The notes: generated by a model from the letters alone, not told the origin. A stretch of DNA of 64,000 bases from Ceratothoa steindachneri (GCA_963969495.1 OZ018329.1:150844502-150908501), one strand, 5' to 3'. Positions 46,865-59,076 are shown, numbered from the stretch's first letter. Program-made: numbers and translations.

Positions 46865-49485
46865 GTGATTAACTACATCATGAAACATAGAAGAAAATTA
46901 AAAATAATTAGCCCTAACGTGGCAGAGTGGGATGCAAAGAGACACTCCTTGTGCAATGCTTACTTAAATGAAGATCCTGATATAATACACTTAAACGAGA
47001 TTAATATAGATCCAGAAACAAATCCCATAAAAATATGGAACTATAATATAATATCGAAAACGACACAAGACTTTCAACTACGATGGTGTAAGGATGGCCA
47101 TAAAAAGAACATAAAATTCACAAGAGTTTAAGACCTAGAGGAAGCCTACATAGCGATCAAAGTGGAAACGACTACGGGCCCAGTTACGATAATGACAGGG
47201 TATCAACCACCTAGAAGAATTTTTTTGCCGTTTTACATCTTTCTAAACGTCTTTGGCCAAAAAGACCAAGTAGTATTCATAGAAGACTTAAATGCTGGCT
47301 CCAGAGTGTCCGTGTACACTCGAAATTTCAACAACAGAGGAAAAAACCTCGAACATTAGTAGGAACAGGTGTCTTGAAAAGAGTTGGACCGGACTTCCCA
47401 ACATTTATCGGGCAAAGAAATGCGACCAAGCTAGATATAGTACTAGTATTACTAGCATTTAGATTTAACTATTTGATAGAGAAAGGACCTCCATCTACCA
47501 GTGACCATGAGATGGTCATAATGAATCTGTCATCGGACCCGATCCAGATAAAATGTCTGATAAGGAAGAGCTATAAAGATGCAGACTGGCAAGGCTACGC
47601 CGAAGAACTCGCTAACTACCAACAACCCGACTTAAGTGAGGCAACATTAGAAGATATAGACGAAGCCACTGAAAACCTGTTAAGAGCACTTGTCAATGCG
47701 GACAAAAACTACATGCTGAGAACAGCATATAAGACAATTCCCCACCCTAAACCCACCGCCCAAACTGCTGCACTAGAAAGGGAATATAAGACACTTAGAG
47801 AAAAGATCGAACAGTATGGCCCCACAAGGGGTGACAGAGAGAGGCTACGAATAATAAAGGATGAAATAATAGCAACCGGAGAGAGAGGAGCTAGATGAGA
47901 TCGCTTCGTAGAGTCGATTGATTCAGAATTAAACCCAACCAAGTTCTGGCAGAAAACAAATTTAGCAAGAGGGAAATTAAAACCGAAAACTAATATAACT
48001 CTCAAACTTAATGAAAAAGAAATTAAGGAACCCGAGCCACCAGTAAATATGTTTAGGGAAAACTGTAACAATGTATTCGACATTACACCCAACGAGAATG
48101 AAAACTTTGATAGAGATCATGAAGATTGGATAGTACAGGAACTAGAGAAAAACAGGCACGAAATAACACCAAATCATGCAGCTTCTGCAAGGTCTCTTGA
48201 AGAGCAAAGTTTCGAGATAGAACCGCTAGAAGAACTAAAAGCAATAATTATAGCTACGAAACAGAGAGCGCCTGGGCAAACAGGCATAACAAGAGAAAAC
48301 CTGATAAAAGCACCAGATGTTTTCCTAAGGAAATTAGTAAACCTTTTTAATGCAACAATAAGTGCGGGGTATTTTCCTGATACCCTAAAAAGCGGTCAAA
48401 TTATCTTTTTGCCTAAACATAGCAAATCACCATCTGAACCAGGTAACTATAGACCTATAACACTCTTAGAAGTGGTAGCGAAAATCCTGGAAAAAATAAT
48501 AAACAGAAGAATGGTCGAACATCTAGAGGAGAACGATCTAATTCCGTAATGTCAGTACCGTTTCAGGAAGGGGAGAGGCACAGATACGGCAATTACCCTC
48601 CTTGTGGAAACTTTGGCTAAAGCAAAGTACAGCAAAAACTACTTAGATTTTATATTAAGGGATGTAAAGAAAGCTTTTGACAAAGTGTGGAGAATCGGGC
48701 TGAAATTCAAAATAAAGAGGCTAGGCCTGTCATCAATCATGGCAAAAGTCCTCTGTAACTATGTTACAGACAGGATGGCCTTTATAGAAATAGGAGACCA
48801 CCAAGGACCAGAATTTGAATTAAGGCAGGATGTCCTATTCTATACAAAATATACACAAGGGACCTAGCAGATCCGGTGTTTCCATCAACAACTTATTTAA
48901 AGTTCGCGGATGATATATCCATAATAACTAATAGCCCCACCAACAATCGCTAGAATATCCACGGCAGAGATCAAAAACATAAATGATTATGAAAAAAAGT
49001 GGAAATTACGTACTAACACCGAAAGTTTTACAATAATACCTATAGGGAGGAATAAAACATCGATAATAGTGGTCGATGACGAAGTATACAGATACAAGGC
49101 CGAGGGAAAAGTTCTTGGCATGAAAATAACAAAGAATGATTATAATAAACATGCGAAAGAAAGATTGAATCTGGCGAAATCAGGCCTAACAAAATTATAC
49201 CAATTAAGGAACTTAAATAGAGGCAACAAAACCAAGATATGCAATTCCTTATGCGAATCTTTACCCCTGTATCCAACAGTACCACTAAACAAGCTACACA
49301 AAACAAACATGGTCAAACTCCAAAGAGTCCAAAATAGTGGGGAACTACTTATTACAAACACTAGAAGAATAGAACCTCGGAGACAAGCGGATTTTCATCG
49401 TGAAATCGAGATGGACCCAATCAATATAGTCCTACACAACAGAGCAAGAGAGAAAGAGAGCTATAGACATTCCTCTAGAACATAG
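46865..49485 (+). pseudogene. Jockey-like pol: endonuclease and RT
   Basis: Endonuclease: SPNVAEWDAKRHSL and DPDIIHLNEINI (46905-47010), VTIMTGYQPPRRIFLP (47180-47240), a decayed EDLNAGS (47285), FPTFIGQRNATKLDIVL and PSTSDHEMVIM (47395-47525). Linker 47540-48050. RT: IIIATKQRAPGQTGITRENL (48240), PKHSKSPSEPGNYRPITLLE (48410-48470), LRDVKKAFDKVW (motif A, 48655-48695), DRMAFIEIGDHQGPEFEL (48770-48825), LKFADDISIIT with intact FADD (48898-48930), then GKVLGMKITKNDYN and KMVKLQRVQNSGELL-type C-terminal text to the stop at 49483. There are about five frame breaks and a TGA after 47895. Endonuclease nicks target DNA and RT copies RNA in active relatives. Confidence 0.85.
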
Positions 49486-49795
49486 AAAAACAAACAGAGG
49501 GAACTAAGATAAGCCGTACAGTGTTAAAATAATAAAGAAGGAAGCACAACTGCGAAAGACACGAATGTCAACAGATAATAAATACAAATATAATAGAAGC
49601 GTGGGAGCCTCTTCAACTACTTAACAACTAAAGAAAAAGAAACAATTCGAAAGAAGAACTTCAAGAGATGGCCGGTCACCCAGCACTTATGCACAACACT
49701 CAAACTTCTCATTTTCACCACTTTTACCTAACAAACTCTATCCACTCTACTTTTACTCTACATATAGTTTTATTTTTCTATTTTTTTCAAGACGT

Positions 49796-49970
49796 AAGAC
49801 CGGTTGGGCGGCTATTCTCATTTCCTGGAATCACTCAGACTCTCAAAAGAAACTCTTTCAAACAAAACTTTTGAAAGATTGGTTTTGCTCCGCAGCAGCC
49901 GTGAAATACAGCAGAAAATTATTCATAAGATGCCTTTTGTTAACCTTCGTTTTATATTTATTTTGATTTC
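49796..49970 (+). pseudogene. hAT dimerisation domain, 3' continuation
   Basis: The frame reads VGRLFSFPGITQTLKRNSF, then after a frameshift KLVLLRSSREIQQKI. This matches the end of hAT transposases (ERLFS..G......R..L....FE.LVLL). It continues the coding interrupted at 44.4 kb. Confidence 0.65.
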
Positions 49971-50281
49971 ATTTATTCATTAACTGTTACATACACTAAT
50001 GGTATGATAAGTATAATACTTCACTGGATTTACATTGGAAGTTCTAAGTTCTTTAGTTTATGTTATGTGCTAAAAGTTTGTTAAAATGTGCATGTATTTG
50101 AATTGTATTTACAAATGTATTTAAATACAACTGGCATATTGACAATTGACATAGTATTTGGTATTTAAATACAACCGTGAAATGAATTTATGATTTAGTA
50201 TTTAAATACATTTATCCCAGGTATTTAGTGTTTAGTATTTAAATACATTTAATGTATTTAACGCCCAGCTCTGGCTGTAAG

Positions 50282-50455
50282 ATTTCCGGAAGAAGGATGA
50301 GACACTGAATTATATCTCCTTTTGCAATTAGACAGTCCAAATGCGCGTCTTCGCCAAAAGGAGCATTGCCATCCCTTCCAGTGCCTCATTTGAGCGCATT
50401 CTTTCCATGGGCAAGGACGTCCTTTGGTCCAATTTAGAAACCCCCTATGATGTCT
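50282..50455 (+). pseudogene. Older hAT-like C-terminal domain
   Basis: The frame 50320-50455 reads VQMRVFAKRSIAIPSSASFE, then RILSMGKDVLWSNLETPYDV and a stop. It is the hAT C-terminal signature (IP.SSA..ER.FS..). It follows directly on the target duplication of the younger hAT, whose insertion separated it from 40380-40560. Confidence 0.65.
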
Positions 50456-50784
50456 GATAGGAGAGTCTCAACTTCTTTAAGGTTAATAGCGTTAGAGTAT
50501 CTATTTAATGTAGTATTTTTTTAACGTTTCTTTGTACCTAAATTAACAACTCTCAGTTATTACGAAAATCACACTTAATTCAATGGAGACATTAATGCTT
50601 TAAAATAAATAGCAACATACAAATCAAATAATTATAATTAATGATTACACATCAACTGCCACCATTCCGAGGACATAGGAGATGTGAAGGACAAGAAGTG
50701 GAGCAAGCCGTAAAAGAATGAACGTGTCAATGGCAAGCTCCGTTTTAACCTGTTTAGATGTGTAGCGCGCCATGAGTAATAAGT
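50456..50784. other. Unassigned
   Basis: AT-rich, no family recognised. Confidence 0.4.
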
Positions 50785-51020
50785 TCCTCGTCCTCAATCC
50801 ATCCGTCCATAGACCCAACAATCTGACGCAGAAGCAGACTTAAAATAAACACGGAACATTAATACTAATAGTCAGCTCATAAGCGTGAACTCACAAAAGA
50901 ACCACTGAAAACTTAGCTATTTCGCCTGGTCGAACTAAGGTAGCCCTAAGCCGAGATTAAAGCCTACAAAACCGCCATACTTTAAGGCCGCCTTAACCGC
51001 CTTACCCCGACACCCATACA
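50785..51020 (+). repeat. Dispersed repeat family G, copy 3
   Basis: It shares cctcgtcctcaatccatc, caacaatctgac, gaaccac.gaaaac, cgaactaaggtagcc and aaaaccgccat with 9690-10010. Confidence 0.7.
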
Positions 51021-51165
51021 CAGGTAACCCATTGTCACCCCAAAACTGATGACAACCTAAAAACTGCAAACCTATGGGTGATTTTGTGTTTACTCCTTCT
51101 TAATAATAAAAATACGTGTTTTAATATTATAAAACAACGGAGTAACGTTAATTTCAGTTACATTT

Positions 51166-51310
51166 TAAAACATAACATAACATAATTTCACGGATGACAA
51201 AAGCCACCAGGGCCTATCAAAGGTCATCCGTATCCATCAAATCCCACCCACATAATGAATCCATAGAATTTTGTCAGATCATGCATCTACAATATAAACA
51301 ATCCATAGGA
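51166..51310 (-). mobile_element. 5'-truncated CR1 tail copy
   Basis: Its reverse complement matches 25460-25613 (gatgcatgatctgac, gcggatgacctttgatag, cttttgt.atccgtgaaatt) and ends in ttatgttatgtt. The short length is as expected for 5' truncation at insertion. Confidence 0.85.
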
Positions 51311-51559
51311 TTATGTTTTTTTCTGAGAGAGTAACAGATAATGATGTTACTATTTAAATAACGCCCGGCGAAGTTACTTTAATCAGTATCATTACCCATC
51401 TATGCAAAGGTGGGCACAGTTTCAAAAGGTCACTTCATTTACCGCTAATCCTTTAACCAAAAAGATAACTTCGTTAATTCATTAAGAATGCAACGAAAGT
51501 TAACTCTAAAGCATTAACGTTAATTATTATCCATAGCATTATGAAAAATTTAGGGATAT
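51311..51559. other. Unassigned
   Basis: AT-rich, nothing recognised. Confidence 0.35.
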
Positions 51560-51770
51560 TTTGCATTTTTTTCTAAGTTTGAGAATGACCCTGTTTGTTA
51601 CTTTAATTTATTTTAAGAAAATGAAACTTTTTGAAAATAAATATGATTATCGAATTTTTGGCATTCTTTTAGAAACAAAAAGAATTACAAATGGTGAATT
51701 TCAGAGAAAAATGAATGAATGTATTAAAATTAATGCATGGCTGTTTTTTTGTGTGTTTTCGTTTATCTGA
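51560..51770 (-). repeat. GAT-tailed repeat, diverged partial copy E
   Basis: The reverse complement carries ctgaaattcaccatttgtaa and a catatttattttc block like copy D, and ends near gccatgcattaat, matching the catggttaaat block with changes. The GAT tail is missing. Confidence 0.6.
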
Positions 51771-52394
51771 AGGTTTTATCAAAGTTCTTACTCAAATAGA
51801 TTTTGCATTTTAATCTTTAGCTGGAGGAAATAGCTACTGGCCCTTAAAACTCAGTAAACCAAAGGTAAATTATTAGAGCAAATTTAGATCGGAAAAAACG
51901 GCCCTGGGGTTTGTTTTTTTCCGTATTTTAAAAGAATTCAGCTAAAAGTTTTTTTTTCTTGCCTTTAGGCCTAGAAAATAAGCATGGGTTTGAAAAACAT
52001 AGACCAAGAATAAATTATTAGGAGATATGTACTGGATTTTTTTTTTTAATAGACCACTAACCCGTTGCCAGAGCAGAATTGGCCAGAGCTCATAGACTGA
52101 ATGTCTGCCTATGAAGCGAAAGCTCCTCATATAAGGAGGATTACCGCAGTTGCGGCTTGTTTTATTATTATAATACAATACAGAAAAACGTTTTGTGCTC
52201 TAAACCACCTCAAAGCTGCCCAAACGATACAAATAAAACCTGTCAACATTATAAATGTCAAAAGAAATGAGAAAACAGACAATTTTAATGAAATACATAG
52301 TATTAAGAAATCTGTTTTTAGAAAATAGCCGGAATGAAACAAAAAGGAAAAACAATAACACATAAAAGAATAAAAAAAATGACACGATCGACGA
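51771..52394. other. Unassigned
   Basis: AT-rich; several overlapping short frames without family. Confidence 0.4.
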
Positions 52395-52940
52395 TAGAGA
52401 CATAATTTATGTTTTTGTTCCTCTATTTTCCTCAGTATAAATTTTGTCCATGATATGCATGTTCCCTTTCATGAAAAGTAGCATCTGAAAATTTTCATCG
52501 GTCAGGAATGATCTCTAGCCCTCAAGTTGTCTTTGTCACAGGATAACAAACGCTTCTCTGCAGCATTAGAGGGGATGGTTATGTTGAACCTGATGAACAG
52601 ATCCATTAACACTTGTTTCCCAAAGAAAGCAACATCTGTCAGTATATTCTTGGAGTTGGTCTCCAACCAGGTATTGACCAAGTTCTGTGAATTAGCCTTC
52701 ATTGATATGCTGCTCTTTTGATACTGGGTAAGGGTAGTGAATACGTCATACTACTCATCTTCGTTTTTGCTGCTTACACTATTGCTGCTTAATTCCCTTA
52801 ACTTTACTCTCCATGTTTTCGCTCACCTAAGCGACTTGGGTTTGGTCATACTTCTCCAACCACAAAAGGTGAAACTTGTAGTGGAAAGTCGCAGCAAGCT
52901 AACATTCATTATCCTAAAGTAGGTATCGAATTTCTTTCCA
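52395..52940 (-). pseudogene. hAT transposase C-terminal fragment
   Basis: On the minus strand, 52920-52850 reads AATFHYKFHLLWLEKYDQ (usual A.L.HP.FKL.W). 52702-52502 reads VNTWLETNSKNILTDVA, then MDLFIRFNITIPSNAAEKRL, and, after a stop or shift, LTDENFQMLLFMKGNMHIMD. The order W, LF...NT..PSSA.CERLFS, LTDENFE..L is the dimerisation half of hAT proteins; the usual SSAACERLFS is SNAAEKRLLS. A different lineage from those at 14.8 and 44.2 kb. Confidence 0.75.
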
Positions 52941-53265
52941 GATGCCTTCTAAAAGTGCATCAACCAAAGGGTTGCATAGACGGGGTCTTTTGACTATAAG
53001 TCTTTGTGTCTGTAGACAGTCCTAAGTTAGGCTTTCTCCTTTCTCTGGATCTTGTCGATTTCCTAAGTCACACGGGATATGACCTAGAAATAAAGCAAGG
53101 AGTACTAGTTATTAGTAATTTAGTAATGCCGATACTAATTTTTTTTTTTAGTATAATTTAATAGATTTTTGCCATAGCATACTCTTTCACCAATTAGACA
53201 TCCTGGTTGCTGAAACTGTTGATTTTCAGCTGGGCAATGACTTTGTGGAGAGTAGACCTCTTTAG

Positions 53266-53733
53266 TGTGCGATAAGTGCAATCGAGTGGCTTAAAAGCTT
53301 TGCTTAAATGAATTTTTTACACTCAAGATGGCGGAGTGGATTCGCCGCTCACTAACGGTAGTCCAGCGACGCGGGAAGCTGTTCGCAACTTGCCTACGCT
53401 ATTATTTGCTATTTGCCTCTTTTCCCTTATCCCCGTAATCTACAATGGTGCCCAGACCCGGCAGGGGGAGTGTTAGCCCTAGGGTAACATTTCCAAATGG
53501 CGTTCTCTTCATTTCTTCAAAATATGCTCCGCTTCTAGGATGGGGGCTGTGTACCGTGTGAGAAGTGCAAGCGAGCGGCTTAAAAGTTTTGTTTGAATGA
53601 ATCTTTTTAGACTCAGCATGGCGGAGTGGATTCGCTGTTCGCTAACGGTGGTTCAGCAACGCGGAGAGCTTTTCGCAACTCGCCTACGCTATTATTTTTT
53701 CTTTGCCCCTTTTCATACTCACCTCTATCTACA
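53266..53733 (+). mobile_element. Miniature LTR (TRIM-like) element
   Basis: Two direct repeats of about 179 bp (53266-53444 and 53555-53733) share gtgcratcg/gcgagtggcttaaaa, a matggcggagtggattcg block and gcctacgctattatt, and each ends in tctaca. Just after the first comes tggtgcccagacccgg (53446-), a PBS-like sequence, and before the second gatgggggctg, which resembles a polypurine tract. Only about 110 bp separate them and no coding region exists. No 5 bp duplication is evident. Confidence 0.55.
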
Positions 53734-54735
53734 CCTGTTATTCTCGAGAAATATCACAGAGTCATAGATGGAGTTCCACCACGATGTGTTCGGGACAACT
53801 CGCCTCCTTCCCACCTTAGCAAAGATGCTGTCTTATGCCACAGTGCTGCGATCTTGCCGGTTCCAGAGGGCGCATATATTATCTATGAAAGTCTTGTGTG
53901 ACACCTTGGACACTGCACTCTGTAGTGTTGCGTCTGCATCCTCGCTGCCCAAAGGTTGATGAAATTATCAACGATGGTGTCAACATCATCACGCGCAGGG
54001 TCAGCCACAGGCACAACTAGTTAGTTTGTTATGGAGACACTCAAATTCGTACTCGAGCTCGTGTACTGATCCAGTTAGCAGTGCAGCCACAGTATCAACA
54101 TCACTATTCGGGTGATTTACAATATATTGTTGTGTTTAACTATCGTCTTATCGATACTTCAATACTACGTGGCCTTCCAAGTCATGTAGAAATACCCAGT
54201 CAGTCTGCTCCCGTCACCCACTCTATGAGGATACACAACGACCTACTCAAGACAAGACCGTAGGCACAGCAGCTTTACCCTGCATTTTAGCATCATAGCG
54301 TAAGTGTATGTATTATACTCTATTTATTAACCCCTACTAAAACTTTTTTATCCTGACATTTATTAATTAACTACATCTGAAGTGGAACATCATCTATGGC
54401 GAGTGCAGTTAATTATTCTTGTTTACAGTTGAACTAAAATTGATCTCTATATTACATTAGCGTCGTGGATTGAGGACTTGTGCATTGTTTATTGTTCGTT
54501 ACAAGGAATCACGAGGAAAGAAGTACCTCAAAAGTTCTTACGAACCATACGGAGAGGGCACCGTATAGGAAGGCCTCGAACTTGTTTAATGAAGGATTAG
54601 GTCTTGTAGTATAATTGTAATTGATGGCAACTCATGCCTAGCCAAAAATGTTTTTGTTTGAATTTCTTGTGAAATGATATAATGTACGAATACTACTATA
54701 TATTATTTTTTTCAATATCTGTACACATATAATTC
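53734..54735. other. Unassigned
   Basis: Frames at 53768-53959 and 54081-54263 are protein-like in composition but match no family I know. Confidence 0.4.
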
Positions 54736-54739
54736 TGTG

Positions 54740-54816
54740 AGGCCCCAGGGCGCACCTAGGCATCTCCTGGGATGCACCAGTGCGCCCGGGCGCATAGTTT
54801 GAGAACCACAGATTTA
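54740..54816. mobile_element. hAT (Buster-like) right terminus
   Basis: gcgcccgggcgcatagtttgagaaccac is the common right end of Buster-type hAT elements (CAGTGGTTCTCAAACT in complement), preceded by GC-rich cgcac repeats. No matching left end was found. Confidence 0.6.
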
Positions 54817-56039
54817 GAATATAGTGACATTAAGAGGATTAGTTTCAGTAGAAGAAACATTAAAGACATAGCCATAGATAAAATATATCTAGGTGACTTG
54901 AGCCTTGTCCAGTTTATGGACTCGATTATTACCTTTAGATTTTGATTTAGTTCTACCAAAATTAACACTTAGCACATTTATGCACATGGGTGTAATATGT
55001 CCTTTACTGATTACAAGCAAATCATGTAGCATCCTTGAACGTATATTCCCGCTTCCAATGTAATTTATCACAGCCAGAACTATGTGTCTTAGGGTTCTAT
55101 GTAGCATGCGTCATCACAACTTAAAGTTGAGAAGGCTTTTGTTTATAAGTAGGGATCTGTTCATGCACTTTGTTTATAGCAGAGTGTCCCATAACTTGTA
55201 TATTTCCGAAAGCTGCTTCTCTTGCAGTAGTAATTTCTACAGTTCTAATGAAAGTCAAATCCGATTCTGCCAGTATAATGTGCGTGTAGCCTCATTAGAT
55301 AAGCCTGTCACAATTATGTCTCTTAAGAAATCTGTTGTAGCCAACTGCCCAATAGAAACCAAATAGAGTTCAGTTCTAGTTATATAGTTTTAAAGATCTT
55401 CGACTCCAGCATCGAAACTATCAATTGAACCTATTTCATTATTAGTGATTAAAATTATTTACTATAAAACGAAGGATTTTTCATTAATTTTCAATTATTG
55501 ATAAAAAACTGAATAAAAACCATTATACTTTGATTAAATATTTTTTAATTGTGTCAATTACTATGTTGAGTAACTTTAGTTAAATGATAATTTCACTCTC
55601 ATTTCCTCAGTCGTCGTTATGGCCATATATGGTAAATGCTAACAGCAACTGAAGCAAAAGGCCTCGAATCTAAAGCAAAACGTCTGAAATCGTTTTGAAG
55701 TGACGAAACAAACATCAGCATGTAAGAGGGTTGCTAGACGTGGCTAATTTTTTAGTTTCTTTACATTCAGTTGATTATTGCCGTTATATTGGAGTGCTTT
55801 GTACAGTGTTTAGATCTGAATTTAACACCAGAACCATGCACAAAAATTAAATTCAAGTTTTAAACAGTTTATTGAAGCATGCTAAAATGTTCTGCTTTTT
55901 TATAGCTCTTTTAAGTATTAAATTTTAATCTGTCAATTCTGACTCAGGGGTGAGTAGTAATGAACGTTGACTCGTTGAGAGTGAAAGTGTTGTGCTTATT
56001 ATTTAATTTCACATAAATACACCCATACAAAATAGATAA
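54817..56039. other. Unassigned
   Basis: AT-rich with several 60-95-codon frames of no recognised family. It may include decayed 5' parts of the following hAT copy. Confidence 0.4.
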
Positions 56040-58024
56040 ATTTCTTAAAAAGAAGCGTGATTTTAATGTATGTGATCCCGAAAGTGAGCAAAACTTAAGT
56101 GTAGGAAGCTGCACCAGTAAGAAAGCAAAGCGAGACCAACTCGTAAATATGATGAAAGTTATTTAAGCTTTGATTTTACTTTTACCGGAAGTAAAGATCA
56201 CCCCTTGCCGTTATGTTTAGTATGTGGATGTAAAATGTCAAATGAATCATTACTTCCTAGTAAACTTAGCAAACATTTTAAAACTAAACACTCTCATTTA
56301 CAAGGTAAAACTGCCAATTATTTAAAGAGATTGTCGGACCAGGAAACAAAAGCTCAAATAGCTTATGAAGTCCTAGAATTGAAAGCTAAAAAAAATATGA
56401 AAGCTCATACTTTAGGCGTCACTTATTTTGCCCGCTACAAATAGATTGTCGAGACGATGCTGGAAAATGAAGTAACAATGGAAATAACTAAAGTAACTAT
56501 GTCCAACAATACAGTTTACAGGCGTATTGTAGAAATGTCTTCTGATATCGAGAGAAATGCATGTAGTAATAAACTTCAGTATTCCAATTTTGCATTGCAA
56601 ACTGATGAGTCAATAGACATTACCAACAAGGCCCAACTCTTAGCATTCATTCGTTTTATTGATGATGATCAAATAGTAAATCAGTTTCTTTTTTGCAAAG
56701 AATTATGTGTGACTACTAAAGGTGAGGGTGTTTTTAATATTCTGAATAATTACCTTGATAAATGGCAATTATAATGGAAATCGTGTGTTGGAATTTGTAC
56801 GGATGCAGCCCCTTCCATGGTAGGATGTGTTAAGGGCCTTACATATTTTGTAAAAAAGCAAAATGAGAATATTATCGTAACTCACCTCTTTCTTCATCGA
56901 GAAGCCTTGATGGCAAAAACATTGGGAGATAAAGTAAGAGAAGTTTAGATCAAGTTATTTAGATAGTAAACTTTATTAAAACAAGACCTGTCAAAACGCG
57001 TTTATTCGAACAGATTTGTGTCAATATGGATTCTCAACATAGACGCCTACTTTTACACACAGAGGCGAGGTGGCTGTCAGGGGGGAAAGTACTTGCTCGT
57101 GTTCACGAGCTACGACAAGAACTTCTTGTGTTTTTTGAAGAAATGAAACAAATACACTTTTGTGACTTACTTTGGTTCAATTTTTGGATTGCCAGGTTAG
57201 AGTATTTATTTGACTGCATATTTCAGCAGCTCAATAATTTGAATACTAGCATGCAAGGGAAAAAAGAAAACATTCTCACATCCACTGACAAAATGAAAGC
57301 ATCTCAGAAAAAAACCTACAGATTTGGAAAAGAAAAGCCACCGAAGGAAATTTGGAAATGTTTCCTTTGGTAAATAAAACTTGCATTGATAAGAAGAGTA
57401 AAACACTTCCAATAACAGTTAAACATTTAACAGGGCTAGAAGAAAAAATGAGTTCTAATTTTCCATCTCTTAATACTGAACAATACGATTGGATTAGAAA
57501 CCCGTTCATTGAAAATTCAAGTGATTTTGATTTAACATTAATAAAAGAAGAAGAACTAACAGCTATATCCACTGATCGTGGATTGATGAGTAAACACAAG
57601 GAATTGCCTCTTGAAAAAAATGGATTTCTATAGAAGAAGAATACGTGTCAATATAAAAAAAGAACTTTGAATATCTTACTACAATTCTCAACATCATATT
57701 TATGTGAGTGGGGATTTTCCACTCTTACCACCATTAAGTACAAAAAGAGAGGAATTTTCTTGATATATACGAGGAAATGAGAGTTTGTTTATCAAACATC
57801 GCCCCAACATTGGAAAAATCTCTAAAACACATCAGGCTCATGTTTCTCAAGAACACAAGAATGAATAAAAATATGTAGCATTTTCTATTTTTTCAATTGC
57901 ATTATTTCTTTCATATACTATTTGACTTAACATAGCTATTTCTCGGAATTCTGTGTATAGTTCGCCCACAATTTTTTCGTAGGATCTCAAGTGCGCCCCG
58001 ATTTCAAAAAGTTTGGGAACCACT
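56040..58024 (+). pseudogene. BED-type (ZBED5/Buster-like) hAT transposase copy
   Basis: A degenerate charged start at 56040-56160 leads to a BED finger (PLCLVCGCKMSNESLLPSKL, KHFKTKHSHL; CxxC...HxxxxH) at 56205-56310. Then YEVLELKAKKNMKAHTLG, NNTVYRRIVEMSSDIERN, QTDESIDITNKAQLLAFIRF (catalytic-domain D and first strands) at 56590-56650, and in broken frames CTDAAPSMVGCVKGL (56795), LFLHREAL (usual H..IHR.AL), LLLHTEARWLSGGKVLARVH (57040-57105) and a C-terminal PLEKNGFL. The right end gtttgggaaccactg (58010-58024) is a Buster-type TIR. Four frames and several stops are involved. Confidence 0.8.
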
Positions 58025-58199
58025 GTTCTAAAGAATGTCTGTGTAACTATAGAATTGGATACAGCTGCTGCGCGTTCCTTTATTCCTGAGAGTATTTTCT
58101 TTAATCTATGGCCTAATGAATGTGACAAACCTGTACTTCATACTTGATCTATAAACCTTAAAACTAATGGTAGTGTTCTCCTCAAGGAAGCAGGCGAGA

Positions 58200-58900
58200 T
58201 TTCTGTTTGTCCTGGACTTGATTCTACTAATTCTTGTCAAAAAGCTATTGCTGTTATGGAAGGATCAGGCCCGTATTTTAGGCGGAGATTCAATTAATTC
58301 CAATTATGTAAATAATAGGAAGCTCTCATATTTACGTAGTATATAACAGACTGAAGCTGATCTAGTGAAAGAATTTCAAGATTTATTTTCTATTGGCTTA
58401 GGTTGCGTTAAAGGTAACACTTTTGCTATTGAGGTAGACCCAAATATCGCTCCAAAATTCTGTAAAGCCAGGATAGTTCCCTATACACTGAGAGCTAAAA
58501 TGGAAAGATAATTGGATAGATTAATGGGATAATGTATAGTTTCCTCTATACCGCACCCTGCCTGAGCTGCTGCAGTGGTACCCATATTGGAGGCAAATAG
58601 ATCAGTCAGGATTTGTGGCGACTATCGTATTAGAGTAACGAGGGCTGGTAGGCTACATACCTATCTCATTCCTAAGATCGAGGATCTGTTTAGAGGTCTC
58701 TCAAGGGGTAATAAGTTATTTACCACACTAGATATGTCTTAGGCATATGCCAAATTGTGTCTTGGCGATACATCATAACAGTATAAAGTGATTCGCACGC
58801 ATCTTGGGTTGTTTAAATATCATAGGTTGTATTTTGAGTTTTCCCAGCACCTGGAATTTTTCAACGAGCGAAGTAAGATTTATTAAGGAAACTGTAGCGC
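58200..58900 (+). pseudogene. Ty3/gypsy reverse transcriptase fragment
   Basis: Across frames: FAIEVDPNIAPKFCKARIVP (58425-58480), ELDRLMG-like region, AAVVPILEANRSVRICGDYR (58570-58625), RAGRLHTYLIPKIEDLF (58640-58690), LFTTLDMS with a stop where LS.AY follows (58720), and THLGLFKYHRL (58800). These are the gypsy RT palm blocks up to just after motif A; the YMDD region is missing. A frameshift after 58840 leads into unrelated text. Confidence 0.8.
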
Positions 58901-59076
58901 TCGTTCTATAAAATAGTTAGGCTCTGGCATCAAATCGCAGGATTTAATAGGCACAGCGAGGAATTCTACAAATGGATGCTCGGTGGATTTATCAAATGCC
59001 AAAAATTGCTATGTGTGTAAATTAAGGAAATAATATGCCAAGCCTAATAAATAAAGAATCAAAGAGAATAAGGAAA

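Larger units (their letters stand above)
44510..49795 (+). mobile_element. Jockey-like non-LTR element, copy 3, inserted in hAT
   Basis: About 5.3 kb with 5' leader, gag-like ORF1 (44880-46119) and pol ORF2 (46865-49485). hAT coding stops just before it and the hAT dimerisation domain end (RLFSFPGITQTLKRNS) reappears at 49800. The short motif cggttgggc occurs at 44285-44293 and 49800-49808, a possible relic of the shared target or of the hAT text itself; exact borders are uncertain. Confidence 0.65.
40561..50273 (+). mobile_element. hAT transposon, 9.7 kb, with nested insertions
   Basis: Terminal 11 bp inverted repeats cagagctgggc (40561-40571 and, complemented, 50263-50273) are flanked by 8 bp direct repeats gctgtagg (40553-40560) and gctgtaag (50274-50281), one mismatch. 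Subterminal gtatttaaatac repeats cluster at both ends (40572-40705 and 50100-50260), as hAT ends often do. Internal contents: hAT transposase pieces (41606-44440 and 49800-49960), a Jockey element (about 44.5-49.8 kb) and a GAT-tailed repeat inside that. Confidence 0.9.

Noticed and set aside
44285..49808. 9 bp cggttgggc as a definite Jockey target duplication
   Set aside because: The second copy is within conserved hAT coding text and the first follows SSASV, so it may be hAT sequence rather than a duplication; borders stay uncertain.
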